From Jacaranda mimosifolia (taxonomy: Eukaryota; Streptophyta; Magnoliopsida; Lamiales; Bignoniaceae): a DNA stretch of 64,000 bases. Below, in pieces: positions 22,190-34,322 of the stretch. The notes beneath the pieces were generated by a model. It saw nothing but the letters and a program-made list of their open reading frames with translations. It did not search any database and was not told the DNA's origin. The stretch spans positions 24,657,001-24,721,000 of the forward strand of contig CM032128.1 of NCBI GenBank assembly GCA_018894105.1, given 5' to 3'. Numbering within the stretch: the stretch's first letter is position 1; every line of letters begins with the position of its first letter. A program made the position numbers and the translations under genes.

Positions 22190-22650
22190 GTTTTTTATTT
22201 AGTAAATAATTACAAATTATATATAAATATATATTTATATAAATATATGTGTATATTTTTAAATTTAAAGTTGTGCCAATTAAGTGAGTTAAAAGAATAT
22301 TATTAATATGGTAGATTAATTTTTTTTTATTTTTTAATTAGTAAATAATTATAAATTATATATAAATATATGTACATGTGTATATTTTTAAATTCAAAGT
22401 TGTGCCAATTAAGCGAGTTAAAAGAATATTGTTAATATGGTAGATTATTTTTTTTATTTTTTAATTAGTAAATAATTATAAAATATATATAAATATATGT
22501 GCATATATATATGTATATTTTTAAATTCAAAGTTGTACCAACTAAGCAAGTTAAAAGAATATTGTTAATATGATAGATTAATTTTTTTATTTTTTAATTA
22601 GTAAATAATTATAGATTATATATAAATATATGTGTACATATGTGTATGTT
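22190..22650 (+). repeat. Tandem array, ~125-bp unit, about 3.5 copies
   Basis: Each unit contains TTAGTAAATAATTA, a TATATAAATATATGT run, TATTTTTAAATT, AAAGTTGT, AAGAATATT, and ATGGTAGATT or ATGATAGATT in the same order. Units start near 22190, 22325, 22450 and 22590, the last partial. Seen directly; no coding potential. Confidence 0.85.
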
Positions 22651-23241
22651 TGTTTATGTTTTGGGAGAGATATTTTTTACTGTAGAAGTCAAATCAATGC
22701 TTTTTTGTTAGATTTTTGGGATGAAAATGAAATTGAGTTCTTATAATAAAATATATATGATGTATATATATAACATATGTATGTATATATTGAAAAATGA
22801 AAAAGTTTTGGGAATAATGAAGGATAGGAGAGGGTATTTTGGGGAAAAAATTGTGTTTTGGAGGAAAAATGACGATATGTAATATATAAATATATATATA
22901 TAGTAGATGTGCATATATGTGTGTATATATAAATTATACAATATATTTGAAATTACAAAAAGGAAAAAAAAAGAAAAGACGTGTATGTTGCCAACTAAGC
23001 AAGAAAAAGACAAAAAATGCCTACTAGGTAGTCCAACAAGGCAAAAATTCCAAGTTGCCACATGCCCGGCGAGCCACGTCAACTTTTCCGGTGACTTCCG
23101 CCGGTTCCGGTGAAGAAAGGACTAAAAATGATAATTTTTTTATATTTATAGGACTAAAATTGAAATTATGCAATTTATATGACCAAAAATCAAATGGGGT
23201 AAAGTTATAGGACAAAAATTGTAATTTTGCCTAAAAAGGCA

Positions 23242-24590
23242 TTTAAAAGGATGTGAGAGGAAAATTAGCTTACGTAGTGTTTCAAAATTGTCAACTCTTT
23301 CAAATATAGGATATATAAAATCAGTATCATCTAAAAAGAAAATTTTCTTTTGATTGTCGAGTTTTGCTCTTCCCTTTTTAGTCGAGTATTTTTAGATTTC
23401 CAAAAAAAGTTCATTTAATTTACTAGATCTTATCACATAGGTCACTTGCACATATGGTCTAAAGACATTACTCTTACACTTATATATGTAAAGTTTAAAA
23501 TTTTAATTCTAATGAAATTTATGTGTACTAATATATAGTGTTTGTGCAAACATATATGGGAAAAAAACACAAATTTTTGGGAAACTAACTTTTGAAGAAA
23601 AGTTTTTCCTAGGGGAAACTTATCTTTGGATGAAAATACCAAATACTATTCGCTCCAATTCCTCTCCCAATATTGCAGAGTAAAAGTAAATTTGTGGATT
23701 TTAAGATTTGAACATGAATAAATTAAATGAAGGTCAAGAAGTTGCAAAATCAATACTATATGTTGTTTGTGTGTATATATATATATATATAATTTATATA
23801 CACACACATTGAAAATTTGTTAGATTCAAACTCCTAACCTCACACCTTATACATGAAATTTATTACCCTGGCCCGAATAGCCTGCTTGGCATATTGCTTG
23901 TAAAACTATGCTTATACTTTATAAGTGAACATCTAGGGTTTTAAATCTTCATGGCTATCAAAAACTAAAGGAACGTTTGTTATGATAGATACTCTTAAGT
24001 ATTATATAACTAATATGTCTTCATATAATGATTTGATATGTTAGTATAATGAATATGATTATGTATTTACCAATATGTTTATATATATTTATTTTTTTAT
24101 ATAATCGCATCCCAATGTATATGTACTTGAAAATATATTATAGTATCTAGATACACAAAACATACTTGTATAAATAATATAATATTAGAATTATTATAAC
24201 ATACGATATAAAATTATTAAATATTTTTGCATGTTCATATATGAAATAAATATTTATATAAAAACCTAAATCACATATTTAAATACTTTCATATTTTATA
24301 CATAAATTATGTAACACCTAACTTTTTTTATACTAAATTAAAAAAAAATTGAATAAATTAAACTTTTAGGCGATAAACTATAAAATATGAAATTAGACGT
24401 TAATTAAATGATAATTTGTTAATTAGGGCAGGTGCTTGGTTATAAAATATTAAAGAACATAATTTTGAATAGCGTAAAGAGCTAATTGTTTGAAATTTCA
24501 AATGCAGAGTGATTAAAAGGCGAAAGCTGAAACTCAGGCAATGAATTGAAAGATTGGGGCGAATTCAAGTTGGCCGAAATCTTAGGGGAC
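23242..24590. other. AT-rich intergenic DNA
   Basis: No gene. A compound GT/(TA)n/CA microsatellite with palindromic edges lies near 23768-23806. Bases 24310-24560 faintly resemble the start of a Gypsy-type LTR (GTAACACCTAA), too weak to call. Confidence 0.5.
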
Positions 24591-24593
24591 TTA

Positions 24594-24977
24594 GAGTGTT
24601 TGGCTAAGTCTATTTAAAAGATCTGATAAGCTCATACATATTATGAAATATTTTTGGAGTTTATAAGATATTAAATCTTTTTCAGAAAATAAATTCTTAA
24701 AGTGTTTGGATAAAATAAGATTTTTCAACTTATAAAATGTTAGTAATAGTAATTTTGTAATTAATATAATTAAAATTAAAAGAGCTTATTAAAATCTTAA
24801 AAATAAGTCATGAACTCTTTACTTTTTTAAAAATAGTTTATTAGCTTCTAAAATCTTATTTTATGAGCTTATAAACTCTTTTTTTTAAAAAAAAATTGCC
24901 AAATACATTTTAACATCTTATAAATTACGATCTTATAAGATGTTTTGAGAAGCTCATAAGTTCACCCAAACACCCTC
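24594..24977. mobile_element. Tourist-like (PIF/Harbinger) MITE with TTA duplication
   Basis: 384 bp. The ends GAGTGTTTGGC (left) and, on the other strand, GAGGGTGTTTGGG (right) are inverted. TTA flanks both sides (24591-24593 and 24978-24980), the 3-bp target of PIF/Harbinger elements. The interior is AT-rich, with repeated ATCTTATAAG blocks in both orientations. Further copies lie at 28900-29537. Confidence 0.82.
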
Positions 24978-24980
24978 TTA

Positions 24981-27900
24981 ATTTAAAGGTAGCTAGGAAG
25001 TCCAGGATCAATTTAGAATTCCAAAAAATAGCCTTCTATTTAACATTTGCCCTAAATTTACTCTAACTCTCTAAGCCAAACCCGGAGAACTCATACTTTG
25101 GGCAAGGAGAAAAGGGACCAAGAACTTTAAAACTAACCTTGTAAACATCTTCCTCTCATCACGCGAACACATCCATATAGAAAGCCCTTCAAGGGAACTT
25201 GCAAAAAACTCAATAAAGAGAGGTTCTGCTCTACACTCTCCCGTCTCCATTGCACATTAAGTTCACATTGATAATATAACAACACTTGGAAGTCAGCCAG
25301 TTGACTAAGTGTATACACGAATCCAACTAAAATTTTCTCAGTCATTTGTTGAGCGCCAAATTTTGGCAAAAATCCTAAGTACTTCCCTAACAATTCTATC
25401 TACTGAAAGAATAAATACAACCAATATTCGGGAGAACTGTAGTGTCCCAAAAAAGATTGAGCCGTCGGGGCACCCCAATAGAGGATAGGTGTGGGACGTC
25501 TGGCGCCCCACCCAGGTGCCCATCTATCAATCTCTACAACAACTACCTTAAGCGAACAACTACCATAATGGAAATACAAAACATAACAATATGTAGACAA
25601 CGCCGCAAAAGCGATGATATTCACGAAAAGTGAGTCTTTCAAATGACTCAATGCAAAAAGAATATGTTAATTTCAAATCCCCATAACAAAGGCATGAAGT
25701 CTAATAATACTACATGCACAGTAATCACTCTACATTTGGCTTATACTTAGCCATTTAAAGACAAACAAGGAGGGCTTACGAAAACCACAATCGCTATGAG
25801 ACCCCTCGAAGAGATCGCAACAAGACCTCCAAAGGTCACACAATACAATGAGAAGTAGTAGGCATCCGAAGAGATCCCTAAAGAAGTGTCCCCTCAAGAG
25901 ATGCCAAAGCGCTCTTAGAAACTTGACTTTGAAAGGATTTATGAACACAAGAAGTAAGCGAAATCATCTTATCGTAGCCGCCCGCCATGGAGACACCCGC
26001 CTTGCGAATGCCCAAAGCGAAAAGTAACAAGTTATCTTGAAGACTTATACTGTCTGTGAAGAAGGTCTCACAAGCTTAGGAAAATGCCTAAGCACTCAAA
26101 AGAACACAAAACTCCACAAGTGAACTTGAAGGATCTTTGAGAGGAAAAGCTCCATGAAAAACCCTAGCTCTAGGGGGGATGCATAGCGAGACATGCTTCA
26201 ACCTTACAACAACATGTAAGTCTACGCACTTACATCTGACCTACACTTGAAGTCTTAAATTTGTTCTTTACACAAAGCAAATTAAACACAACGCTAAGTC
26301 CTTTAAAGAATATTTACTCCTAGTAGATGCCAAAAAACACCTTCTAAAACCCAAGACTCAGCAGAGTCCATCCATATGACTGACGAACAAAGTGATCTCT
26401 AAAGAGAGTAAATGTTATTGATAAGACCATGATCCCGACTAATGATCCCGAAGGATCGCTCAAGCATGAAACATCCTTCGAAGATATAAAACTTAGTCCT
26501 AAAAATTTTTTCTAAGCCCCTTGTGACGTTATGCAATTTTCTAGCACTTACCTCATAGAAAATATGAAGGGCCATATTTGTCAAAGGAGTAAGCCCCCAA
26601 CTATATTTAACAAAATGACCAATGCAAGAACCAAAGAAAGCACTGGAAGTCTAGCGAGCTCCTAGCAAGTGCCAACCCGCGCCAGCATTAGGCACCCAGC
26701 ATGTACGTCCAACAGAAGCATATAATAGTTACCTAGCGAGAGCCCCAGCATGGATGACCAATTGGCACCTAGCTATGAGTACCTGCTAAGCTGCCTCCAT
26801 GTTGCTGCCCTTGAGGCGGTTAGTAACTCCTTAACAATGGCGCTCCCAGTGTCGCCTCTTTGTCTAGTTTCTACGAAATTTGATTCAACTTGGTTCATAA
26901 TTTGATCTAGGTCCTACTTCTCGACATTTTGCTCTTTACAATCACACTTGAAGTCTGTCTAAATCCTAGACTGATGTGATTCGAATTTTTTTAGGTCTTT
27001 AGACGAATACAATGGAACTAGCATAATGCCTACCTCCTAAAAACCAATTAGACTGGGAAGCCCACTAAACCTTACGTGGACGAAAATTGAGCAAAAGCAA
27101 GTACACACCTAGCTTGACTTAACCCATGAAAATTAATTAAATTAATAACCTTTTTTTTTTTTTTTGCCAAGTGGCTTGTAACTTACTGGCATAAGTGTCT
27201 CATATAATATGGAAAGTTAGAAATTCGAACCATAACAGATTCCTAATATGTGTGTGTGTGTGTGTTTGTATAAATAAAAAATAGAAAAAACTTATTTTAA
27301 TGAATTGAGATAAGGTAAAAATTAAAGTTGGACTTTGTGATACTTTCAACATGAAAATTAAATTTTCAAATGGAAAATAGAGGGCTTGATGATAGGACTA
27401 ATTAAGCCCACAAGGGTAAAAAAGTAAAGGGATAAACAAAGACCTATTGGATAAAAGAAAAAATTAAATAAAAGGCTAGAGCTCGAATTATTAAGCCTAT
27501 GGAGAATGGTAACAAAACCTAATGGACTTGAGTCCATTAAGAAACAAACTATAAAAGCCCCCCCCAAAAAAAAATTGGGTATAAGAAATCATTCTAAAAA
27601 AAATGTGAAAACTCAAGAATTGAAAAACTCTATGCACCATGTTCCAAAAAATCAAACATCAAAACTTGTTGTTTACCGAATAGGACCCCGGCTCCATTTC
27701 TTTGCAGCATTCTGTTCTTTACAATCATAATAATAGAAATCATAAAAGCTTAAATGAACTCTTCAAGATTATCATTCCTTGAGTTCTGTAGTTCTATTGC
27801 ATCCTATGGGTGGACTGCCTTATCTAATCCGTTGACATACTCTTTAAAAGTATGAGTAAAATTTTTTTTAAAAATGTATCATCACACCTCAAAATCTCGA

Positions 27901-28899
27901 TTAATATTCTGCTTTCATCTATATTTTTATATAGAAAACAAAGCAAAGAAACTCCTCAAAATAAAACTCCATGTTTGGTGACAATCAGGGTAATTTTGTT
28001 TTAATTAAGGAGACCTAATCAATGAATGCAAAATCTCAAATAGTTCTATATGTAAAATAAAGAACATAAAATGTGCGGAGTCCATAAAATTTTTCTTTTA
28101 GTTATTTTGTGATACCTATCATAACCTTAATTAATAACCTATTAATTAAATAGCTAAAAAGGAGGGCATCGCATGTAGGAATTTAACTATCTGTTTTTAA
28201 GTGGTATAGTTTAAATTTAATACCAAATCTTCTTTTTTATCTCAACTTTTGTTCTAAGGTGTTTTGTATTCTTTCAATAATTTAAATTTCTAAATGAAAT
28301 AAGTTTGATATAAAGGTAGATTTCAAAAGTTTATCAACCACAAGTTATGGAAGTAAGGAAGAATCGCATAAGAGACTGATTGTCACTTCAAATTATATTT
28401 TGTGTAGCAGCAAATTTCCTATATTTTCTCTAATTTTTCATCAGTTATCCTATTTTAATATATTACTAGAGAGGAAAAAATTACAATAAAAAATTAAGGT
28501 CATATCAAATGATAGAATAAGCAAAAATAATTAACATTAATAAAAATCATTTTAGTACTTAACTTTCGCCGTTATTCCCAAATTTATACGAAAGTTTTAC
28601 GCACTAATACCCATAAATGCCTTCAACATTGTCGGAGTGTGGGCTCTCGCTTCTCAGGGGCCTTTTTTGCATGAACGGGTAACCTTTTTCTCCTTGACTT
28701 AGAAGATGTTTGACCAAGGAGTGGTTTGGGTAATATCAAGTGACTTTTTTGTAGTCGAAATAAATGGATTTAGATTTTTTTTTTGATAATTCTTTCTTGC
28801 TTTCTTTCATTATTGTCAATGGATTCCCCCCTCCCCCTCCCCCGTGTTGATTCAAGAAAAAGTTCTATATTCATTCTGTGAATATTAATGCTAGATAAA
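24981..28899. other. Large unclassified region, probably degraded transposon DNA
   Basis: No ORF with a recognisable domain. About 25080-27130 is less AT-rich than its surroundings and reads like old LTR-type sequence, but I found no paired end, primer-binding site or polypurine tract. A C8 run followed by A9 occurs near 27560, and a (TG)n run near 27251. Around 27400-27620 the sequence faintly resembles 58006-58167. Confidence 0.4.
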
Positions 28900-29537
28900 A
28901 ATATAAGCTTATAAGCTTCTAAAAACTTCTTATAAGGTGTTTAAAAATTTATATAATTTCAAAAAGTATTTGATAAATTTTTTTAAAAAAGAACTTATAA
29001 GCTTCTCAAATAAGATTTTAGGAGTTTATAAGTTCTTTTTAAAAAATTCATAACTTATTTTTAAAATGTAACAAGCTCTTTTAATTTTAATTATATTAAT
29101 TACAAAATTATCATTACTAATATCTTATATGATCCAAGACCTTATTTTACCCAATACTTTATGAACATATTTTTAAAATAAGATATAACATCTTATCAAC
29201 TCTAAGAACATCTTATAATATGTCCTATAAGACATTTTAAACAAATTTAGCCAAACACTTCTCTAAACTTATTTAAAAGATCTTATAAGTTCTTGCATCT
29301 TATAAAATATTATATCTTATTTTTAAAATAAGTTGTTGAATATTTGAATAAAATAAAACTTTGAAACTAATATGATGTTAATAATTATTAAAAAACTTAT
29401 AAAATCCTAACATCTTATTTAAAGAGCTTATAGAGCTCCTTTCTAAAAGAATTTAACAAACATTTTTCATTATCTATTTAAGTTTTTAAGCATCTTATAA
29501 GATGTTTTGAGAAACTTATAGTCTCCCAAACACCCTC
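28900..29537. mobile_element. Head-to-head pair of Tourist-like MITEs
   Basis: Bases 28900-29264 match the 24594-24977 MITE in reverse orientation and end with GCCAAACACTTCTC. Immediately after, about 29265-29537 matches the same MITE in forward orientation, starting CTAAACTTATTTAAAAGATC and ending CCCAAACACCCTC with TTA following (29538-29540). The left end of the reverse copy and the outermost bases of the forward copy at the junction are missing. The result is a ~640-bp inverted dimer. Confidence 0.7.
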
Positions 29538-29540
29538 TTA

Positions 29541-29900
29541 ATCCTTTCCAAACAGCCTGAATCAAATTGACAGAGAGGCCATCCAGATAGATCATTGAAG
29601 TGCAGTTTTTTGAATTCAGCTACGTTGTTCTTTCCAACTGCTGTCTCCATCAAGACATGAGCTTTTGAGGTTTTGCAATTCCAAAATAGCGGGCATCAAT
29701 TTCAGTTGATTTCTAATTACAACAGAATGCAAGTTGTAATATTCCCTGATTGTAGTACAATTTACAATCACACTTTGCCAACACTGGTTGCTAAACCCTT
29801 TACACCACAGCAATTGTTATCACACAAATATAAATACAGATTAACCAACAAGTTGTTGGCTTCATTGATATATACGACGGCTAATATTATTATCACAAAT
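29541..29900 (-). other. Probable 3' region of the GNAT gene
   Basis: 360 bp downstream of the GNAT stop codon. It most likely contains the 3' UTR, but I cannot place a polyadenylation site. Overlapping short ORFs on both strands show no domains. Confidence 0.45.
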
Positions 29901-32900
29901 TTACAATTCCATGGACATAAGTATCCTCTGATCTTTTGACATAGGAGAGGAAGCTGCTTCGACAACCTGCACGTACAAAATCTAGACGTAAAAAAATAAT
30001 TCTCCATTTACGATGATCAATGTAAATTTAGCCTATCAAGACTAGGAATCTAAAAATGATCGAAAAAAGACACAACAAAATTGTAAGGTTTATTGGGCTG
30101 ATGCCTTCTATATTAGAAACTTTTCTCGCATCCAACTAACTACAATTTATTGAAGGAATTTTAAAACCATGAAATTTACTTCTATTATGCTTCAATGAGC
30201 TTCTGGACTTGGAAGTCCCGATAATATGTTTTCACCAAATATTTGTACATATCTGGAAGCACTTCTTAGGAGTCCACATAGAAACCAATTCCATAGATGG
30301 ACTTCTAAATCTAGAACTGGTTCCAGACAATATTATTTCCATCAACACTCCAGGTTATTAATCCCTGACTCAGTATGGTACACTAGAAGAGTACTTAGAA
30401 ACAATACAGTGGACAAATCATAATAGCATCTATAAATTCAATACTAGTAGCCCTTTATGGGGTTTAGAATGAAATCCCGAAGCTTAAAACAAGAAAATAA
30501 CCCTCAGAAAAACAGGAAACATAGAGCCAAAAAGAAAATATAACTAAAAAATTACTAAATGAGAGGGATGGAGAAGAGGCAGCAAATTGCAAAAATTTGA
30601 GCATTGATCACCAAGATTCAGCTCAACAAGAAAAGATAGCATTGTTAAAATAGTTACTTGGATTAGTTAGCTTAAGCATGGGGTTCCAGGCCTACAAATA
30701 ACTCTTGCTCAGGCAAGGTTGACCATCATGTTAGTTCAAAATCAAGGCGACAATAATTCAAAACAATGTAAAATGTAAACACCTTTACAGGCAGTCCAGT
30801 GACACAACAAACTATATAAGAACTCTAGGGTTTATGCCCTCATGCATCCGTTCAGCAGAGATTGAGGGGAAGACGAATTCAGGAAGAAGGATGAAAGAAA
30901 TAGGCAGGCATAGGAGTAATGTCCAAAACAGCTATGCAAGTTGGTATGGTGGAAATGTGGGCAAGGAATAAGTTTCAAATCTCAAAAGTAGAAGAAATAA
31001 AATGCTTAATTATGGTTTCTTTTAATAACTGAGAAAATGTCATAAAGCAATAGAACATTTATACAGGTTCTACTCAAGCAAGTTAAGCAATTAACCTTAA
31101 AGCCAATCTTTTTGTACAGATCCTGGGCAGGCTTGTTGTCTGCGTTTACATGAACAAAGAGCTGCTTCATGGCTGTTTGCATAACCAAGAAAGAGGATAT
31201 ATCCATTTCAATATTTAAAAAATCAGAGGACAATATATGCAACATATTGATTATATAAGGTAAAATAAATAAGAAAGAAGGAGCACAGAATGTTGAAAGT
31301 CAAGATATGACACCTGCTTCTGTGGCTGCATCAGCAGCCAATTTTAACATGTTTGAAGCAATGCCCTGGCGTCGAGCAAACTTTGCAACACAGACATTCG
31401 CAATATAAGCATACTTATGTGCATCAAAGGGCTCTTGGCTAGCCAAAACAGCAGACAGTCTCTTTATTTCCTGCAAAATAAACAAGAAGCTTGTAGACTG
31501 AGCAAGGTCAATTTCTCAGGATGTGCATTTAAATAATCTAGCTAAGTTGCTCATAGCTCCTCTCAAGATTATAATGCACAAGAAGAATACATCGGGGTAA
31601 CCCACAAACTTAGATGGGTAAAAAGCAAGATTTTTCTTCACAAGGATAAGTAGAAAAGTGTTCTATGAAGAAAGTTGATTCATGGCATGATAATAAATTT
31701 GCATAGCAGAAAGAAGCAGATACTACATAGGTTATACTGGTAGTGCACCACGTTATTTTCAATTAGGGAAGCTAAATTACACAGAGGAGCAAATATTATG
31801 CCATCCTTGCATCATGCAGCAGTCCATAAATTCAAGATTGTACCCCAGGATATGTTTCCCCTTGCACGAATTGCCTGATACTTAAGTCCAAAGTTCCCAC
31901 TATACTGTTCAGGACCGTTCTTCTAACATTTTTATCTTCCTTCTTGATCTGCAATATAAAGAAAAAATTGTTATTAATGAATTCTGAACCTCCCAAGCAA
32001 AACTGCAGCTATGAATTTATAATAGTGAAGATGCTAATCAAAGGAACAAGTAAATGTTCAGCTATAGGCTAAAGGACAAGGTTCATAAAAGATGATAACA
32101 TCAACTATAACATTAGGAGAGATTTATCATATTGTTTTGAGAGAGAAAAATTATGTTTGAACATGATACTGCTGGTTCTTGGCTATATTTATCATAACGA
32201 TGACATAAAAGGAGAATAAGTGTGCGAGCTTCAGGGAGGATAAGGGCCCATTTGTTTATGTTTTCAAATTCATTTTCATCTATTTCACTATTTGAAAATG
32301 AATTATCAACAACTTATCAGCATTTTCACTAAAATCCCAATTTTTATCTCAAAACACATTTTCCAATAATTTATATATCTTTTCACTCTATTTTCATTAT
32401 TACTATCTCTTTCCACCTACAAACTATTAAACCCTATATAATTATTACTTTTCCAACGAACTAACCAAATACAAATTCATTTTCAACTTATTTTCTCTAA
32501 CTATCTTTTCAAATTTCACAAATGTTGAAAATGAAAAATGGAAATGAAAACATATTTAAATGGGCTCTAAGTGTAGTTCGTGAATTGAAGAGAATCTTGA
32601 CAAGTCTAGCTATTTAAGAATCAAAAGGATGTGAGGAGACACTCATGCCAGAGTTTAGTTCTCTTACTGCAACAAAACAAAAGCAGTTCAATGAATTTCC
32701 CTCTTGTCCAAAACATCTTCGTTTCAGAGCATAGAACTCCTGCCAATATGAGACAAACCAAGTTGAGAGAGTAATTCTATTGCCAACCAATAGATGATAA
32801 AGTTACATGGCTCTAAAGGATATCAAGCTTCTTCGCAAAATATTGCAATGAACCAAATCTCAAGAAATGTTCATCAAGGGTATAATTAGTAATGCAATGA

Positions 32901-34275
32901 GGCATACTGGCAAGAGACAGTATCAAAAAGCCACCTATGAAATGTTAAGGGTCCACAGATTTTTTTATTTTTATTTTTATTTTTATTTTTATTTTTATTT
33001 TTTTGAAAAAGAAAACTTTTTCTTTAGTAAAGAGCATAACAATTTGGTGCCATTTCATCAAGTCAAAGAGTATCAACAGTCTGCGGGATGAAGATTGCAA
33101 TACAGGACCAAAATATATTATTATTCAATTCCTGTTCAACAGAATGTGGAAATGTAACTTTACTTGGCCAATTTCCAAATCTTCTGCAATGAAGAAAAAA
33201 ATTAGGGGGCTAAAAAAAGTGACTGTACACAGCAACAAATTCACAGTACTGAAACTCACCTCTTCAGCATACTTCCTTTTATAACTGTCAACATGCCTGA
33301 AAAATGACACCATAATCAACATCAGTAATTAACCTCAAATTATGATAATTTATCGGATATCCAAAGAACAATCCTGTAACAGAGATGTTCTGTGCCATCA
33401 AGCATAGGTTCGAGCAGAATCAAGCCTGGGAAAGGACACTAAATAATGATTACTGACCTCATATAAGATAAGGATTCCCAATGCGCTTCTGCACGGAGCC
33501 ATGCTGCTGTCTGCCAATGTTAGTCAGACATGGAGACAAGAAATCTGAAGTTCTTTTAGAAAAATATGTAAACTAAGATATATACAAAGCACATAAAAAT
33601 TATTTTCTTAAGCGTGCATGTTTTTGTGAGTATGCACATGCACATGGTTAGGTGCGTCTACATGTTTTCATTAGAGTGAGAAAGAAAGAGGAAAACCAAC
33701 CCAATATTCTTCATCCAGTATTGCCTGACGAGCAATAAAACGACCAAAGTTTCTCCTTTGAAGTCCACTACATTCTTGGTCCGTAAGCTGCAGCCTGTCA
33801 AAGGAGAGTTCAGGAAGCTTTGAGCTCTCATTCTTAGAAACAGCCAAGTGCCGGATACTTTGGTCACTGTTGCAATGAACTTCAAGGTTCTTCCATCTAT
33901 AGCACTGAGCAGGAAATGTCTCCCTACAGTATTTTGACACCCAACGTATAGAAGATGTCAAGGAAAAGAGTTGAATAGTAATTGATCCAAACAACCATAA
34001 GAAAGTCTATTTTACAAGTCATGTACGCCATTCAAAAACAACTTAATAACCAAATCATTGTCCAGTCTGTCAGGCCAAACATCAGGTAACTACAAAATAA
34101 GTAAATAGATCTTGAGGCAAGCTAAAATCATTACATCTATCTGGTATTAACTGTCTTCACCAAAATTCAAAAGAAATTTTGACAGCGGAGAAAGAGAGTG
34201 ATTGGTGTAAATTTTGGTTCCTATTTGCATAAACAGCAGACAATGTTTGTGTATCGTAGCTGTAATGCCCCAAAG

Positions 34276-34322
<47 letters not shown>

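Larger units (their letters stand above)
21452..23231. mobile_element. Non-autonomous Mutator-like element (MULE), ~215-bp TIRs
   Basis: 1,780 bp. The left end GGCAAAATTACAATTTTCAT and the right end on the other strand GGCAAAATTACAATTTTTGT are inverted and remain well matched for about 215 bp, including AACCGGCGGAAGTC and TTGCCTTGTTGGACT. A perfect 10-bp duplication TAAAAAGGCA flanks it (21442-21451 and 23232-23241), in the 9-11 bp range of Mutator superfamily elements. The interior has no MURA-type transposase. It holds TA-rich microsatellites, a GC-rich island and a tandem repeat array, listed separately. Confidence 0.88.

Noticed and set aside
22741..23082. 113-residue minus-strand frame with hydrophobic stretches
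   Set aside because: It is translated from TA microsatellite and MULE terminal repeat and overlaps the TIR.
25080..27130. Possible host gene in a less AT-rich 2-kb block
   Set aside because: All frames are short, lack domains and show no plausible exon chain with GT-AG borders that I could find. Left as unclassified.
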